Of a stretch of DNA of 64,000 bases, positions 36,003 to 48,801 are shown in pieces; the stretch's first letter is position 1, and each line of letters opens with the position of its first letter. A program made the position numbers and the translations under genes. The notes beneath the pieces were generated by a model. That model saw only the letters and a list, made by a program, of their open reading frames with translations. It was not told the origin of the DNA and did no database searches. The stretch is taken from NCBI GenBank assembly GCA_020091685.1, contig CM034591.1, positions 12,906,833 through 12,970,832 on the forward strand, written 5' to 3'. The DNA is from Lutjanus erythropterus (Eukaryota; Chordata; Actinopteri; Lutjaniformes; Lutjanidae).

Positions 36003-39000
36003 ATGTCAGGTGGGAACTTCTTGAGCAAGGTGCGGTCCGCCTTCAGGAGGGAGCGGAGTGACTGGGACCTGAGTGACACAGCACCCTTTGACTTCTCTGA
36101 TGAGCTGGTGGAGGATGAGACCCCCAAATTCAACAAGCTGAAGGTGGTGGTCTCCGGAGAGATGTCAGACTACTCTGCTGGAGCTCCGTCCAACGGAGTG
36201 CCGGTGAATACGCTGGTGGTGGCAGATGATGATGACTCCCTGCTTGAGTCCTCCTCCAGCCTGGGCAGCCCAGGATTGAACATGGACCCCTGTGACAACT
36301 GCACCAAGAAGAGGGAAAAGATTAAGCACAAGAGGGTGATGAAGAGGCTCATCCTTGCAGCTTTGCTTTATTTCCTTTTCATGACGGGTGAAATCATAGG
36401 TAAGCATGTGCAAAAATTACCTCACATTGCATATTTTTTATTTAATACATTATTTTACTTATATTATTGTTATGATCAGGTTTTTAGAGTATCCTGGTTA
36501 TGTTTTGAGCATCTAAATGCCATTTCCTGGTTTTAGAAACCTGGATATTCTACCTGGAGTATTCTGGTAGGAACCAGGATACTGTGGCATGTAAACACCT
36601 TATCCAGGTTACTAAACATTCTTTGTTGGTACAGAATACAGTGACTGAGATGGCGAGATATCTAGAAAGCACTGCACACAGAAACCTGGATACTTGTAGA
36701 ATCATGTATACAGGAATAAACAGGTTACTCATTTAACTCATCCTGAATAAGATCAAAACAGAATAAGGCTCAAAACCAGGAGACCAGATGCTTGTCTGAA
36801 CAAGACCGCTCAGATAAACTGAATATTGTTTTTGATTTCCGATACTGGTACTGATTCCAGTACCTTGGCTTTGATACCAGTTCCTGAATGATACACATTT
36901 CAATACCAAATCCATTTTGACTTGACTTGACACAATACTTGATGTAATGCATACCCCCAGCGGTGTGTCAATATGGATGCAGATCAGGGTTTCCTGCAGT
37001 GTTTAGTAGCGGAGGTGGGCGACCTGCTCTGAAACAAAGGCTGCCTCTGCTAACACCATAAAACAATAACCTGTGTGCCATTTCAAACAGGAAATGTTGT
37101 ATTTTTAACAAGTGCGGGTTTACCTTTTCATGTACCTTTTCAATGCGCTGAGCACCACAAATCACATTCTTTCCATTTCTCCATTGTATTGTGGTGGAGA
37201 GACAAATCTTGAGGACATATCAGAGTTTTGGGGGTAATTTGGGTCCAATAAAACACATTCATACTCTATTGCATCAGAAATTACCATAGTTGAATTATTC
37301 CAGTTATTACCTATCTGACACAGGCTACAGCAAAAATATAAAATTGTAAGCTTTGTAGTATTTGTTTCAGGTCTGTTGTATAGGTTTGAGTTGAGGACTG
37401 TGCAGGTTTCCATATTATCGAATCTGCCAGCTCTACATCAAGATCATAGTTGCTGCAGTTTCTGTCAGTCTGGTTGGAAAGCACCCGGACGCCCATGTGA
37501 TTGAATATTCATGTCCAACTATCTTCTCAACCTTTCAGGAACTCTGCTGACTTTCTTTGGCTAAGTCATCGTCCAGAGATTATTAATTTATCATTATTAA
37601 GTACAAAGTGTTGTTCATATTTTACTGTAAAGGATAATAATGTGTAATACATTTCCTGGTTACAAATTGTTCTACCAAGAAAGAAAACCATGGCACAAAC
37701 ATGACCATGTTATATAACTGGCCATTTTGAAAACCATTAGGTTCACATTTTCTGTTCTTTCCCACATGAGATAGAGGTGTCTTTGTTTTCTTTATGAGCC
37801 TGTTTTCTAATGAAAATGTGGTGACTGGAGTGACTGCAAGTTTTTGCTGATAGTGTGTGTGTGGCTGGTCACTACTTTTCTTTATTAGATTTCATTTCCC
37901 TATGCGCACATTAAATCATATACTATGTTATGTCACAGTTTTAAATGTTTACTGAGTGAATTATCAAAAAAAATTAAAATGTGCCTGTGGCTCCAATCTG
38001 TCAGCACATCATATCTAAACATCTAAACCATGTACTTTTCTGTTAAGATATATCTCCATGGAACCACACCTGTCGAAACTTGTGTTTTGTATCTCAGTAT
38101 CTGTTTATGCACAAATAGCTCAGATAGTTCTCAGCAAATGTAGTTTTAATTGTTCATGTTGTTTTTTACTTTCAGGTGGTTATGTGTCAAACAGCTTAGC
38201 CATTATGACTGATGCTGTGCACATGCTAGCAGACGTGGTGGGAATTTTGTTTTCTCTGCTGGCCCTGTGGCTCTCCACCAAGCCGCCCACCAGAAGATTC
38301 ACCTTCGGACTGCACCGCCTCGGTAAGTCTCTGATGCCAGACTGAGGCCTTCACACTTCTTCCTTCCACTTCCTAATTCTTTCCGCTCCTTCTGCCTTGT
38401 GTGAGGCAAACAAATACGGCATATGTGGTTGTGATGCAGATGAGTCATATTCAAACAAAAAAGTGTGAGTTCAGCAGAGTTAAAGCCAGATCAGATTCCA
38501 CGTATGATACTGCAGTTTACTGAAATTTCTGACAATAACTGTTAAATTTAGACCGCACAGCCTCTTTGATTGTTACTGATACCAATATTTATCACCATAA
38601 CACCACTGTGTGTCTTGATGTCTTGTATCTATTTTCGACAGATGTCTATAAAATATTTCATAGTTATTTCCTTTCTCATTACTGAACACCACACTGTTGC
38701 GAACAACACATGGAGAGTCACACCAAATGTAGGAAAAAGGTAACATTTATTTATGTTTTTATTGATTTTGGCACAAAACAGCTAATTTGATAGATTAATA
38801 GGTTTTAATAGTTTTTAGCTAAAAAGTGATTGATTCCAGCTTCTTAAATGTGGCGATTTCGTGGCTTCTCTCCTTCTTTATGAAAATGAACTTAATATAC
38901 TTGGGTTGTGGACAAAACAAGACATTTGAGGACAGCAGCTTATTTGTAGGGAAACACTGATCAACATTTTTCACCATATAGACCAAACAACTAATCGATT

Positions 39001-42000
39001 AATCGTGAAAATAATTGACAGTGACAAGAATTGCCAATTGCTGCCCCAAGTAACATCTGCCGCAGTTAGATCCTTCAACACTTCACTGTAAGAAGCTGAC
39101 TGTTACACATGCGCCTGAACCAGAGCTAAACATGTTCCTTGTAATTACTATTATTAACACAGAGCAGAACAGTTTCAGTGAAAAAAGAAACATACAAATA
39201 ACTGGAACAGGCAAAGTCATGAATAGAACGGAATAATAGACATAAAATATTGGCTAAAGCAGTCACAGCCAGGCACTGTGGAGAACAGGTATTGGGAACA
39301 GTCTTTATTATTTACACAGAATTGTTTTTTTAATTATTAGATGACAAAGCAGATTATTTCATAAAGCTGCTGGACTAACAGTCTGCACTGAAAGCTGTCT
39401 TTGCAAGATCAGACCTGGCAGGTGATTTGTAAAAATGTACGCCAGTTAGTGTAGGAGGTTTAGTATGTATGAGAGTGCCAGAGTGAAGGTAAGATATAAG
39501 ATGGCACCTTGTAAATGAATAAACGAATAAATGCCTGCAGCCAAACAAACTTTGTCATCTGACATGCAGTGGTGAGTGCTGTAATTGTCACCAGTCATGA
39601 TCAGAAGAACAGCATGGTGAATGGAAAAACCAGAGGCCTTAGAATAGAGATGACATCTCTATAATACAGGAACTGAGAGAGAAGCTGTTCTCTCTTTACA
39701 CATCTTTGTAAAAGCTCCTGTTGTTGTTTACCAATCGGGGGGTTTCTATGTGATGCTATATTTATACATAATGTCATTTCTCGTTAGGCTAGATGCTAAA
39801 ATATTTTCACTGTGTGTCCCTTTCAGTATTAAAGCCGGACAGAGCAGAGATGTGTTTTGTAAATTATTGTGATCTATATCTGTGGATCTAGAGAATAGCA
39901 TGATGATGTTAATCCAAAAAAATCAGTATATAATGGAAAAACACTAACAATAGACCAGGGCAATGCAGACAAAGTCAAATATTGCAATTTTTTTTCCAAA
40001 TACCTAGATGTCCATATTACAACAATATTGTAGGACTATTGGTGCTTTCACAATATATTAATACAATGAGATTTTTGACAGCAGTCATCATCAGCCATGT
40101 GGATCTAATGGATCTAGTGTGTAAAGGCAAACAGTAGAACAGCTCGACCAAAGAGTGCCCCTGTAGCTCAGTTGGTAGAGCATGTGCCCCATGTAAAGAG
40201 GCTATCACTCCTCTGCAGCAGCCACCGGTTCAACTCCTGTCTGCATCCCTTTGCTGCGTGTCTTCCCTCTCTCTATCTCTATATAGCTTAGAGACTGAGA
40301 TGCGTTTCCATATAGCTCCAGGATAAACAAGCAATCAAACACATTTTAGTCTATATCAATAGAGGAAGTATAATGCCTTAAAGCATGGATAGTAATTATC
40401 ATACTTTAATAGATTAATAGAATTTAAATAGTTAAATCAGATTCTTTATATACTGGCCATTAGTTTAATATTGTTTCCTACTCCAGCAGGTATTTATAAG
40501 CACTTTTTGCCCCATACTGTTAAGCTAAGCTCCCCAGGTATTTAGGCACATTCTTGCTGTCTTAACCTACCTGTTTAAATCAGGTTTTCCTCACAGCTTC
40601 TATTTTTATTGTTAGGTAAATGCAATTATGTACAATTTTCCATATTAGACTGCGCAAACCACCCCCTTCATAATGAGTTTGTAACCCTTCCATGAGGTCA
40701 TAGATTCAGAGTACTTTGGGTTCAAGTGCAACAGTGCACATATAATATGGCATTTTATGAATGTTCCGTGTTTTATGGTATTCTGTATATTACATGTACT
40801 GTTCTTCTTGTCTTTCTACTTTGTCTTTTTTGTGCTCATGTTGTTTTTTTATTTTATACCCCTGACTGCAAGACAAGTTTCCCACTTCGGCTAACAAAAT
40901 GTCTGAACTCTGACTGCCCGAACTGATTGTGATTTCCCTTCCTAGAGGTGGTATCGGCAGTCCTCAGTGTGCTGCTCATCTACATTCTGACGGCCATACT
41001 GCTCTATGAGGCCGTTCAGAGGACGGTACACCAAGACTTTGATATAGACGGAGATGTCATGCTCATCACTGCAGCTGTGGGGGTCGCTGTCAACCTCATG
41101 TAAGTGAAACACTTGCATATAAATGTCATGTAAATGAGAAAAACTGTGAGGTTTTTTGCAGTGCAGTGATATGACAGTATCATGCATGCCTGTGAGTTCA
41201 AAGTCCAAAGTAAGTCAGTCCAAAGTACTGTCTAAAAGGCGCTTTATAGCTGTTAGTTGCTAATCCTCCATGTTTAATGTTTGACCACAGTCGGTAGGAG
41301 AATAAAGAGACTCAAGTCAGTTTAATCATAGTGTGAATTGGACAAAATCTATTTGTTGTTAATTAATATAAATCCCTCTGTCCTTGTTTTCTTGTATCCT
41401 CAGAATGGGTTTCTTGTTAAACCAAGGTGGTCACCTCCACTCTCACGGCCACGGTCACTCTCATGGTCACTCTCATGGTCACTCTCACGGCTCTGCAGCT
41501 GCCGCACAGACAGGTGGGCCTGGTCAGCAGAGGCAGCACGGCAGCCTGGCTGTCAGAGCTGCCTTCATCCACGCTTTGGGAGACCTCCTTCAGAGTGTCG
41601 GGGTGCTCATAGCTGCCTACATTGTCCGCTTCAAGGTACCCTGCCTTTTTAAAGAATTGTTTACCAACAATATTAGGAATTAACATGGCTTACTTTTGAT
41701 GTCACTTTCTAGATCCACTGTTGAGGAAATGTTAAATCTTTTTGAGCTGATATAATTTAACAATTCTTCAGTATACGTTAAGATTAGGCATGCCACGATT
41801 CACTCAACTCACGATACAATTCGAATCACGATTCAGGATTCACGATACAATTCGAATCACGATTCGAATCATGTACAACACAAAATTAATTTACAGGCAA
41901 ATGACTGATTTTCTTATCTTTATTATTTCTCTTACATTTCTCTCTTATTTCTCCAGCCTTTTCCTTTTTAAAAATACTGTAGTGTTTTCTCTTATGCTCT

Positions 42001-45000
42001 TTTCAATACATAGTTTGCATATTGTGTTTGTCTTGTCTATTATCTTTTCTCCTTTTTCATTTACTGTCTTTGGGAAGCCAAAATGTTTCCACACCTCGGA
42101 CTTGAAATTGCTCGGTGCCTCCGCAATTTCAACCTCGCTTTCGAGTTCGACCCCCAGGTGCGCCTGCGCCGCGGAACGGCTGCGCCGCGGTTTTGCTCCG
42201 TCATGCACACGACTTCAATTTACACCAGCAGCGTTTCAGAAGTGTTTCAGCAGCGGAGCGTTTTGCCCGTCTGATTATGTTTACTTGCTCTGATTTTGTT
42301 GATTAAGTCCTCTTTCCTTGCTCTTTGTGCTTCTACCATGGATAAGCAGACTACCTAGTTAAATTGTTTCTTTTCTGTCTGTCTTTATGATCGCGAGTCT
42401 GCACGGGGTGTTTTATTTTGAAAATCAACCGGATTCTCTCCTGTTTTCCGTGCCTGACTTCCTGCCCGTTCGACCAGCTCTGTGTCAATTGACGCGCCAT
42501 CCGTCGAAAATAGACTGGCTGCGTATTCTCTGCGGAGCTCTCTGCTCGCTGGCTGCTGCACTGTTTGTTTGTGACCTGCATAGGCACGCTGCGCACCCCG
42601 ACTTCCTGTTGTAGCTGGAGCGGCGCTAGCACGTCACACGTAGCGCCGCATATAGTGACGTTGAACAAGAACGTAGTTTAACTCGAGTGCGCCCTCTGCT
42701 GGCCTGGAGGCCACATCGCGATTCATGGTTTAATTAAATCGATTCGAATCGTATTTAAAAAAATCGATTTAAATCGATTTTTTCAAAAATCGCGGCATCC
42801 CTAGTTAAGATAGATTATTAGAGCATGCAATAGGTGCTCAACAAATACATGCATTAATTTTAGTAACTAATGGTGCTGCACCGAGTAGCTTGAAGCTTTG
42901 AATCTTTGTTCATAAACCTGACATTCAAATTCTAAATCAACGTTTGAATGCTGCAGAGCATGTCTATTTATCCTGTTTAAACCGGTATTTCTGTACAGTT
43001 GCAAATAAAGATTTGGCTACGCTAATATTATTAGTATTCTACTTTTTGTAAAATTAGGTTCCAGTAGTTTTTGCATGGGATTGTTTCTGGCGTGTGTGAG
43101 CCAAACACTTCCAGTAACTCCAAATTTATTTAAAGAATAACAATGCAAGAAGGTTCTGAGTTCAAATCTCTCAGCCAACTCGGGGGGCTGAGGAGTTTGT
43201 GTCTGGGGCAGGACCTTTCTGTGCAGAGTTTGCATGTTCTCCTCGTGTCCACATGGGTTCTCTTCAGGCACTCTGGCTTCCTTCTGCAGTCCAAAGGCAT
43301 TCAGAATAATTGGTTGATTGGTAACTCTAAATTGCCCGTAAGTGTGAATGTGAGCCGTTGTTTGTCTCTATGTGTCAGCCCTGCGATGAACTGGCGACTT
43401 GTCCAAGTCTCACCTAATGTCAGCTGGGATAGGCTCCAGCACCCCCGCAACCCTCAGGATAAGCAGTTATGGACAATGGATGGATAGATGTAATCATTTC
43501 TAAAACATGTTTTTATCTGACAAAATATTCTGGTTCAATCGATATTTTTTGACATTTATCCTGTCTAAAACAATATTTTTAGTGCATTCAAAAACTCTGC
43601 TTGCCACCCACGAGGGAGACATGGATCTGTATTAACAGGACAGTCTAGCAGCAATCTAATCACACAATAAACTACAGTTATGTTGAAGAAACAAATGAGT
43701 TACATTGGTTAAAGAAAGTTGAATTAATTTTTAAAATATTCTTTCAGTACTGGGTTATTTGAGCATGACAAATGCATGCATTAATTATATAGTAATAACA
43801 AATATGCTTCAAGAAACGTGAAAAAAAGCTTTTGTTGATCTGATGTAACTCTCTGACTTCACAGCCGGAGTGTAAGCTGGCAGACCCCATCTGTACCTAC
43901 ATCTTCTCTGTTCTGGTTCTCTTCACCACAGTCCGCATCATACGAGACACAATAGTCATCGTGCTGGAGGGTAAGTCTTTGGTCTTGGTCCCTGTCAGAG
44001 TCCTGTCAGATGATATTGTTGAGTGTTTAGAGTGGTGTAGGTGCATTATGTCGTTGTGTTTCATCCTGCTGTGTCAGGTGTTCCCAGGCATCTGGATATC
44101 CAGCGAATCAAAGAGGATCTCCTGAAGCTGGAAGACGTCCAATCCGTCGATGAGCTGAATGTCTGGGCGCTGACAGCTGACAAGACTGCAGCATTAGTGC
44201 ATCTCCAGCTCAGTGAGTAGCCGCATACATACATACACAGAGCACTACACACAGTAAGGGCGGGGGCTGTCACTCCTTCCAGGTAACAAGTTTGAACAAA
44301 TGTGTAATGATACACAATCAGTTAAATGAATGACTTTGAATGTATTCAAACTATGAACTTTACATTGTACCTGTTTAACATCACTTTCTTCCATCAATCA
44401 AATTAGAATCTCAGTTGTTTTGGTGTTGTGATCGTCTGCTCAGGACAGCTTTGCTCACTAGTGTCCTCCGTTTTCATATCAAACAGCATAACATTACAAG
44501 CTCAGTCAATAGGGTAAGCAAGAAGTCTGATTATAAATGCTTAGAGCACCATCTGCTGGACCTCAAAGCAAACTACTTCAAACAGCCCACTGTGCTTATG
44601 CTCTGTAAATTTTGAATTTGAACAAGTCATTACAGTTTGAATATTAACTTTTTCCAAATTTCAAATAAAAAGAATCAGCCCTAATAAGAAAGAGGGAGTT
44701 GAAGGAATGATGAAATATATTTCTAAATACAAATTAACTGTGTGAATAAAAGTCACCTCTGGAATTTACTCATCACACAAAATAATAGTCGTTGCCTGTA
44801 TTTACGTTTTCTTCCTACTTGAATGTATTTTTTCATCAGTCACATACAATGAGTGTTGATTTGTGATGTACATTTTTCTCTGTTTTCTGAATAAACTGAT
44901 TAAACAAAATGATGAAAACTGTACATCATAAGTTACTCAAGTCCAAAGAGACGTCATCAAACTGCTTTGTTTTATCTGAACAGTCAGAAACACAAAGATA

Positions 45001-47421
45001 CTCACTTAACTCTCAAATAAGACTAAGAAAAGCTGCAAATCCTCAGAATTACAAAGCTGAAAGATTTTGATTTGGCCTGAAAAAGGATTTATCAAAATAG
45101 TTAACATTTTATTTTTCTGTCAGTCAGCCAACTAAATAATATTTTTTTCCCAAATAAAGAGAATTGTATATTTGCGAGGGCTGATCCAGATGTTTCAAAA
45201 CTGCTACCATTGCCATGGTAATCAAAAATCAGTAATCAAATGCCCTTTGTGTTTTTTTTTTTGTTTGTTTTTTTGAGAGATTGTGTCGATGGCTCAAAAA
45301 AAAGGCAAAATACTGATAAAGAGCAAGAAATGGTGCACCTCTGTGGCATTTAATTTTTCTCAAAACCTGCACACATAAAAACATTGTGCATGTAGATGAT
45401 ACAAGCACTCAAAACTGCCTGATGCTCGCTCATCAAGTTGACTTTTGAGATGCCAAAGAACAAAGTTTAAAAAAGTTTAAAAAGCTTTGAAGACCCACAG
45501 ATAGTACTTGGGACACCCCTAATATTTACTTAAATGTATTTAAATTCAATGCAGGAATGTCACTGAATAAATATTCAAACTACTAAGCCAACACTTAGAA
45601 AAACTGTTGTAAGTGTTTGTAGCTGGAAGTGCTGTTGGATATGGTTCAGGCGAGTTGGTGTGTGGATAGATTCTGGCATGTCATTTGTTTAATATTTTCT
45701 TAAAGTTAGATAAAGAGTGTCCAGGAACATCTATCTTAAAGCTTTTCCACAGATTCTCAGAGGAATACATGTCAGTGTTCTGGCTGAACCGTTTTTGGCT
45801 TGACCACTTTGATTTAGAGTGTTTCCAGTGTAATGTCACAGCAAATTTGTTTGTCTAAGGTCCCTCTGTAGTAAGGTCTGCTCTGCTCTTTGCGCGTATT
45901 TGGATTTAATCTTTGTTTTAAAGATGCTGCCGCCTTCGACCTTCACAGTAGAGATTAAGTTCCATGGATGATGTTCTGAGACTTGTTTCTGCCAAATGTA
46001 GCGCGCTCCAGCATTGTTCAGTTTTCTTTTAATCAAAAAGCAGAATGTTTTTCCCTTTCATCCCTCAGTTTTTCCCTTGGCTCTCATTCTTTGGCTCCAT
46101 GCATGTTCATGAAAAATAAAATCACATTATTATTACTGTATGTGGAGATTGATGACAAAAAGTCAAGACCTTTACGGTCCCTTGTTTGCTTCTGAGCCTC
46201 ATTGTAATGATTTTGAACTTACTCGTAGGTTCAGTAAGCCCCAGATTCTTCACAAGAGGGCGCTGTTTGATCATTGTTGAAGCAGTTCTACACATGCCAT
46301 TTGCACCACCTACAGGAAACAAAAGTAACAGCAGCGGCTATGACCCTGAGCTTCATGTCTAAATCTATGTCCCAGTTCCATACTACACACTTAAATCTAA
46401 GCAGGTTATGAATATGCTGCCTGTTCACACAGGAAAGATGTCAATTACACATACTCAAGAAAGTTAAAAAAAAAAAAAATCATATTAAAAATGTAGGATT
46501 TCTTTGACTTTAGCAAGTGTGCTGTTGATGGACACTATTCTCCACAATATATTGCACAAAGAAAATTGCATGAATTAAAACAAATTGTGGATATTGGTTA
46601 AACAACTTTGTGAACATCCGAGAAAACAAAAACATTTTGATGTCTTGTGAAGTTTAAGGTCCTGTTTTACACCTGGTATTAACATGTGTCTTAAATGATC
46701 CAGTCACAAGTGGACAGCTGTAAGTCTGTGAGCTCTCACCTGGCATTAGAACGTGTCTCATGAGGCTCGAGTCACCACTTGTAATCTGATCTCACTTACC
46801 CGCTCTGTAGGTGTATGCAAATAAACAGTAGGGCTGTTTTGTCGGTGGAATATCCATTACTGCCCACTGGTTGTTCAATATGAAAATTGGACTATTCGTT
46901 CCTTTTACCAGTTCATTGCCACAATAAACTGTAATAGACTGGAGAGATGCTCCGTGGTGCGCTGGGATTTTATAACTAAACTATGAGCAGGATGCACTTT
47001 CACTTTATCTGACTGTGTAGAAATCTGATGTGTTCATGTCACAGATGACGAAGATGGCATTAATGTCAAAGTGAGAGAAAGTGAACAGTGTCATTTCTGA
47101 AAATCTCCTGCCCACTCCTAACAGCAACATGCACGCACCGTGTGTTCACTAACATTTGCTGCTTATCTTGACAGTTGAGAGAACCCAACCACGTAGTTTG
47201 AATTACAGCGAATCAAATGTAAATCAGACAGCAGCGTGTTTTGTTTAGACATACAGGACGTCAGTTAAAAGTAGGCAGTCCGTCAGTGTGGCCCGGGACA
47301 CATTTGAGTACGCACTGCTGAAAGAATGTAGACACATGCGGCCCGGATCTGAGCGTTCAGATCTCAGTGTGTCTTTGGTGAACCTGTACTTAGAGCTGTC
47401 CACTTTTTGGGTTTTAAGCAG

Positions 47422-47463
<42 letters not shown>

Positions 47464-48801
47464 GGCCAAGCGTTCTTTCTATAGTCGCTGTTTGATTAAC
47501 ATGAATTGTTGGTTGTGTAATTTCCTGTTAGTATAAAATGGTTACCTTTTATTTCAATACTACCTAGAAAAAAACTGTATGTTGAAGGGAACAGACTTTT
47601 TTTCACAGCAGACATTTTGATTTCATAGCAGGAAAGCACAGGTGTAACTCATGACATTAACGATGACTCGGTTCATTAAGCGTCCTAGTAAATCATTCCA
47701 CTGAGTAAGCTGAAAATGGCTCCCCAACATGGAATGAAGTTGTTTATTTCATTTAATTAATAACACCTGTGTTTTTCCTGCCATGACATGTCAAAATATC
47801 TGCTGGGAAAAAGCCTGTTGGGACATTCTGGAAGTTGTTTCATTTATGCAGAGTTGACAGGATTTTAGCACTAATGTTGAACTTGCTGACAGTTTTTGGG
47901 GATCAATGACAAAAACCCCAGATCAGAGGCAAATCATCTTTAGATCTGCGCCTGATTGCTATGTGCAAACTGTTCAAAGATGCTATCTCAGAGCTCACCA
48001 AGACTTTGCCAATGCATCGCAGACGCCCAAAATATAAAATGTTTGTTCCTTGTTGGGGAACCATGCAATGAGTTACAGCCAATCAGAGCAGACACAGGCT
48101 GGGAGAGCAGAGGAGTCGAGGTGGAGAGACAGAAGAGCACTGGAGCAACAGCCAAGTATAGAAAAAAAAAAGCAAAACCTTTGTTCCAAAATACAATGTA
48201 ACCTCAACTTCAGTCTCGTGCACAAAAATAGTCCATCAAATGTCTTTTTGAGGTAAGACAACTATTATTTATCCATTGGAAATAACTGCAAGGAACTAAG
48301 TTTTGTAGTGATGTGATGTTTTCCTCCATCCTGGACACAAAAAAGGTGCTGCAACTGAGAGAGTGTGCTTCATAAGCCTGCATCGATGCAGACTGTTGGA
48401 GGTCTTAATAACCCACTCTCCATTAAGGTTAATTGGGCTGGAATGACACTAACAGGGATCTCACTTCCATTGTTTGGGAGATTCTGCGGCGCTGTTTTCT
48501 TGTGAGACTCCAGCAGTGTTTTGTGGACTAAAAAACTACATCTGACCCTCAATCTGACCCTCAACGCAAATGTGCAAATCGAGGGAGGGTGTAGCAGCCG
48601 AGTCGGTAAAATCAGCCTCCATTCACATGTACTTTTGTGTTCACAGCGCCCTCTAGTGCTCACAACTGGGAAGACGTCCAGGCGAAGGCTCGCCACCTGC
48701 TGCTTCACACCTACGGTCTCACCAGGTGCACAGTGCAGGTCCAGACGCACAGGCAGAGGCTGGTACGCAGTTGTGCAAACTGCCAGCAGCCCAGCGCCTA
48801 A
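36003..48801 (+). CDS. slc30a4: zinc transporter ZnT4 (SLC30 family, cation diffusion facilitator)
   Basis: Exports Zn2+ from cytosol into endosomes, lysosomes or secretory vesicles by Zn2+/H+ exchange. Seven coding exons: 36003-36399, 38176-38322, 40946-41099, 41404-41635, 43865-43970, 44078-44212, 48647-48801; 1326 bp, 441 aa (human ZnT4 is about 429). An acidic cytosolic N-tail contains CDNCTKKR. Six membrane segments follow. Both intramembrane zinc-site motifs HxxxD are present: HMLAD (H148/D152) in TM2 and HALGD (H289/D293) in TM5. The cytosolic loop between TM4 and TM5 is a His-Gly-Ser repeat (about residues 243-262) that binds zinc. The C-terminal domain ends with RSCANCQ, a cysteine tail typical of ZnT4. 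Untranslated exons: one ending at 34154 and one starting at 35865. It shares a promoter with bloc1s6. The large introns hold several transposons. Confidence 0.96.
36480..36760. repeat. dispersed repeat with CCTGGATA/TATCCTGG inverted motifs
   Basis: Multiple CCTGG-TA motifs in both orientations (TATCCTGG, ACCAGGATA, ACCTGGATA, TATCCAGG) across 280 bp of slc30a4 intron, suggesting a small fold-back element. Boundaries are unclear. Confidence 0.45.
40156..40283 (+). mobile_element. tRNA-derived SINE
   Basis: A tRNA-like head: A-box TAGCTCAGTTGGTAGAGC (40164-40181) and B-box GGTTCAACTCC (40228-40238), with the intervening arm too degenerate for a functional tRNA. It is followed by CCTTTGCTGCGTGTCTTCCC and a CT-rich tail. 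It lies in slc30a4 intron 2 in the sense orientation. Confidence 0.75.
41785..42803 (-). mobile_element. hAT transposon deletion derivative with a partial BED finger
   Basis: Ends TAGGCATGCCACGATTC and AAATCGCGGCATCCCTA are inverted complements. Identical 8-bp flanks GTTAAGAT (41777-41784 and 42804-42811) are a target duplication. The minus-strand frame 42208-41945 encodes SEVWKHFGF followed by TNTICKLC, the start of a zf-BED domain as found at the N-terminus of hAT/ZBED transposases. The frame then loses similarity, so the catalytic part has been deleted. It sits in slc30a4 intron 4. Confidence 0.85.
43143..43490 (+). mobile_element. SINE-like element with ATGG tail, head missing
   Basis: Shares AAGAAGGTTCTGAGTTC, TCAGCTGGGATAGGCTCCAG and the ATGGATGGAT tail with the copy at 16864-17046. 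It additionally keeps the middle (GTTTGCATGTTCTCC, CTAAATTGCCCGTAAG, CCCTGCGATGAACTGG). It lies in slc30a4 intron 4. Confidence 0.75.
46659..47415. mobile_element. MITE with inverted arms, right arm truncated
   Basis: The left side has ACACCTGGTATTAACATG and AAGTGGACAGCTGTAAGT. The right side has GTTCAGATCTCAGTGTGTC and ACTTAGAGCTGTCCACT, the latter an inverted complement of the left block. The right arm stops at TGTCCACT, where a 28S rRNA-like fragment follows within 15 bp. Confidence 0.55.
47416..47497 (+). pseudogene. 28S rRNA fragment
   Basis: From 47422 to 47475 the sequence reads as an essentially unaltered piece of eukaryotic large-subunit rRNA (GAGGTGTCAGAAAAGTTACC, then CACAGGGATAACTGGC, then GGCGGCCAAGCGTTC), part of the conserved peptidyl-transferase region. 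Similarity weakens through 47497 (TAGTCGCTGTTTGAT). It is isolated in slc30a4 intron 6 and is not part of an rDNA unit. Confidence 0.85.

Noticed and set aside
40156-40238. Possible functional tRNA gene
   Set aside because: A and B boxes are present, but the acceptor and anticodon stems do not pair over a normal tRNA length and a SINE body follows.
41790-42293. 167-codon plus-strand frame in slc30a4 intron 4
   Set aside because: It is the strand opposite the BED-finger frame of a hAT derivative; there is no similarity on the plus strand.
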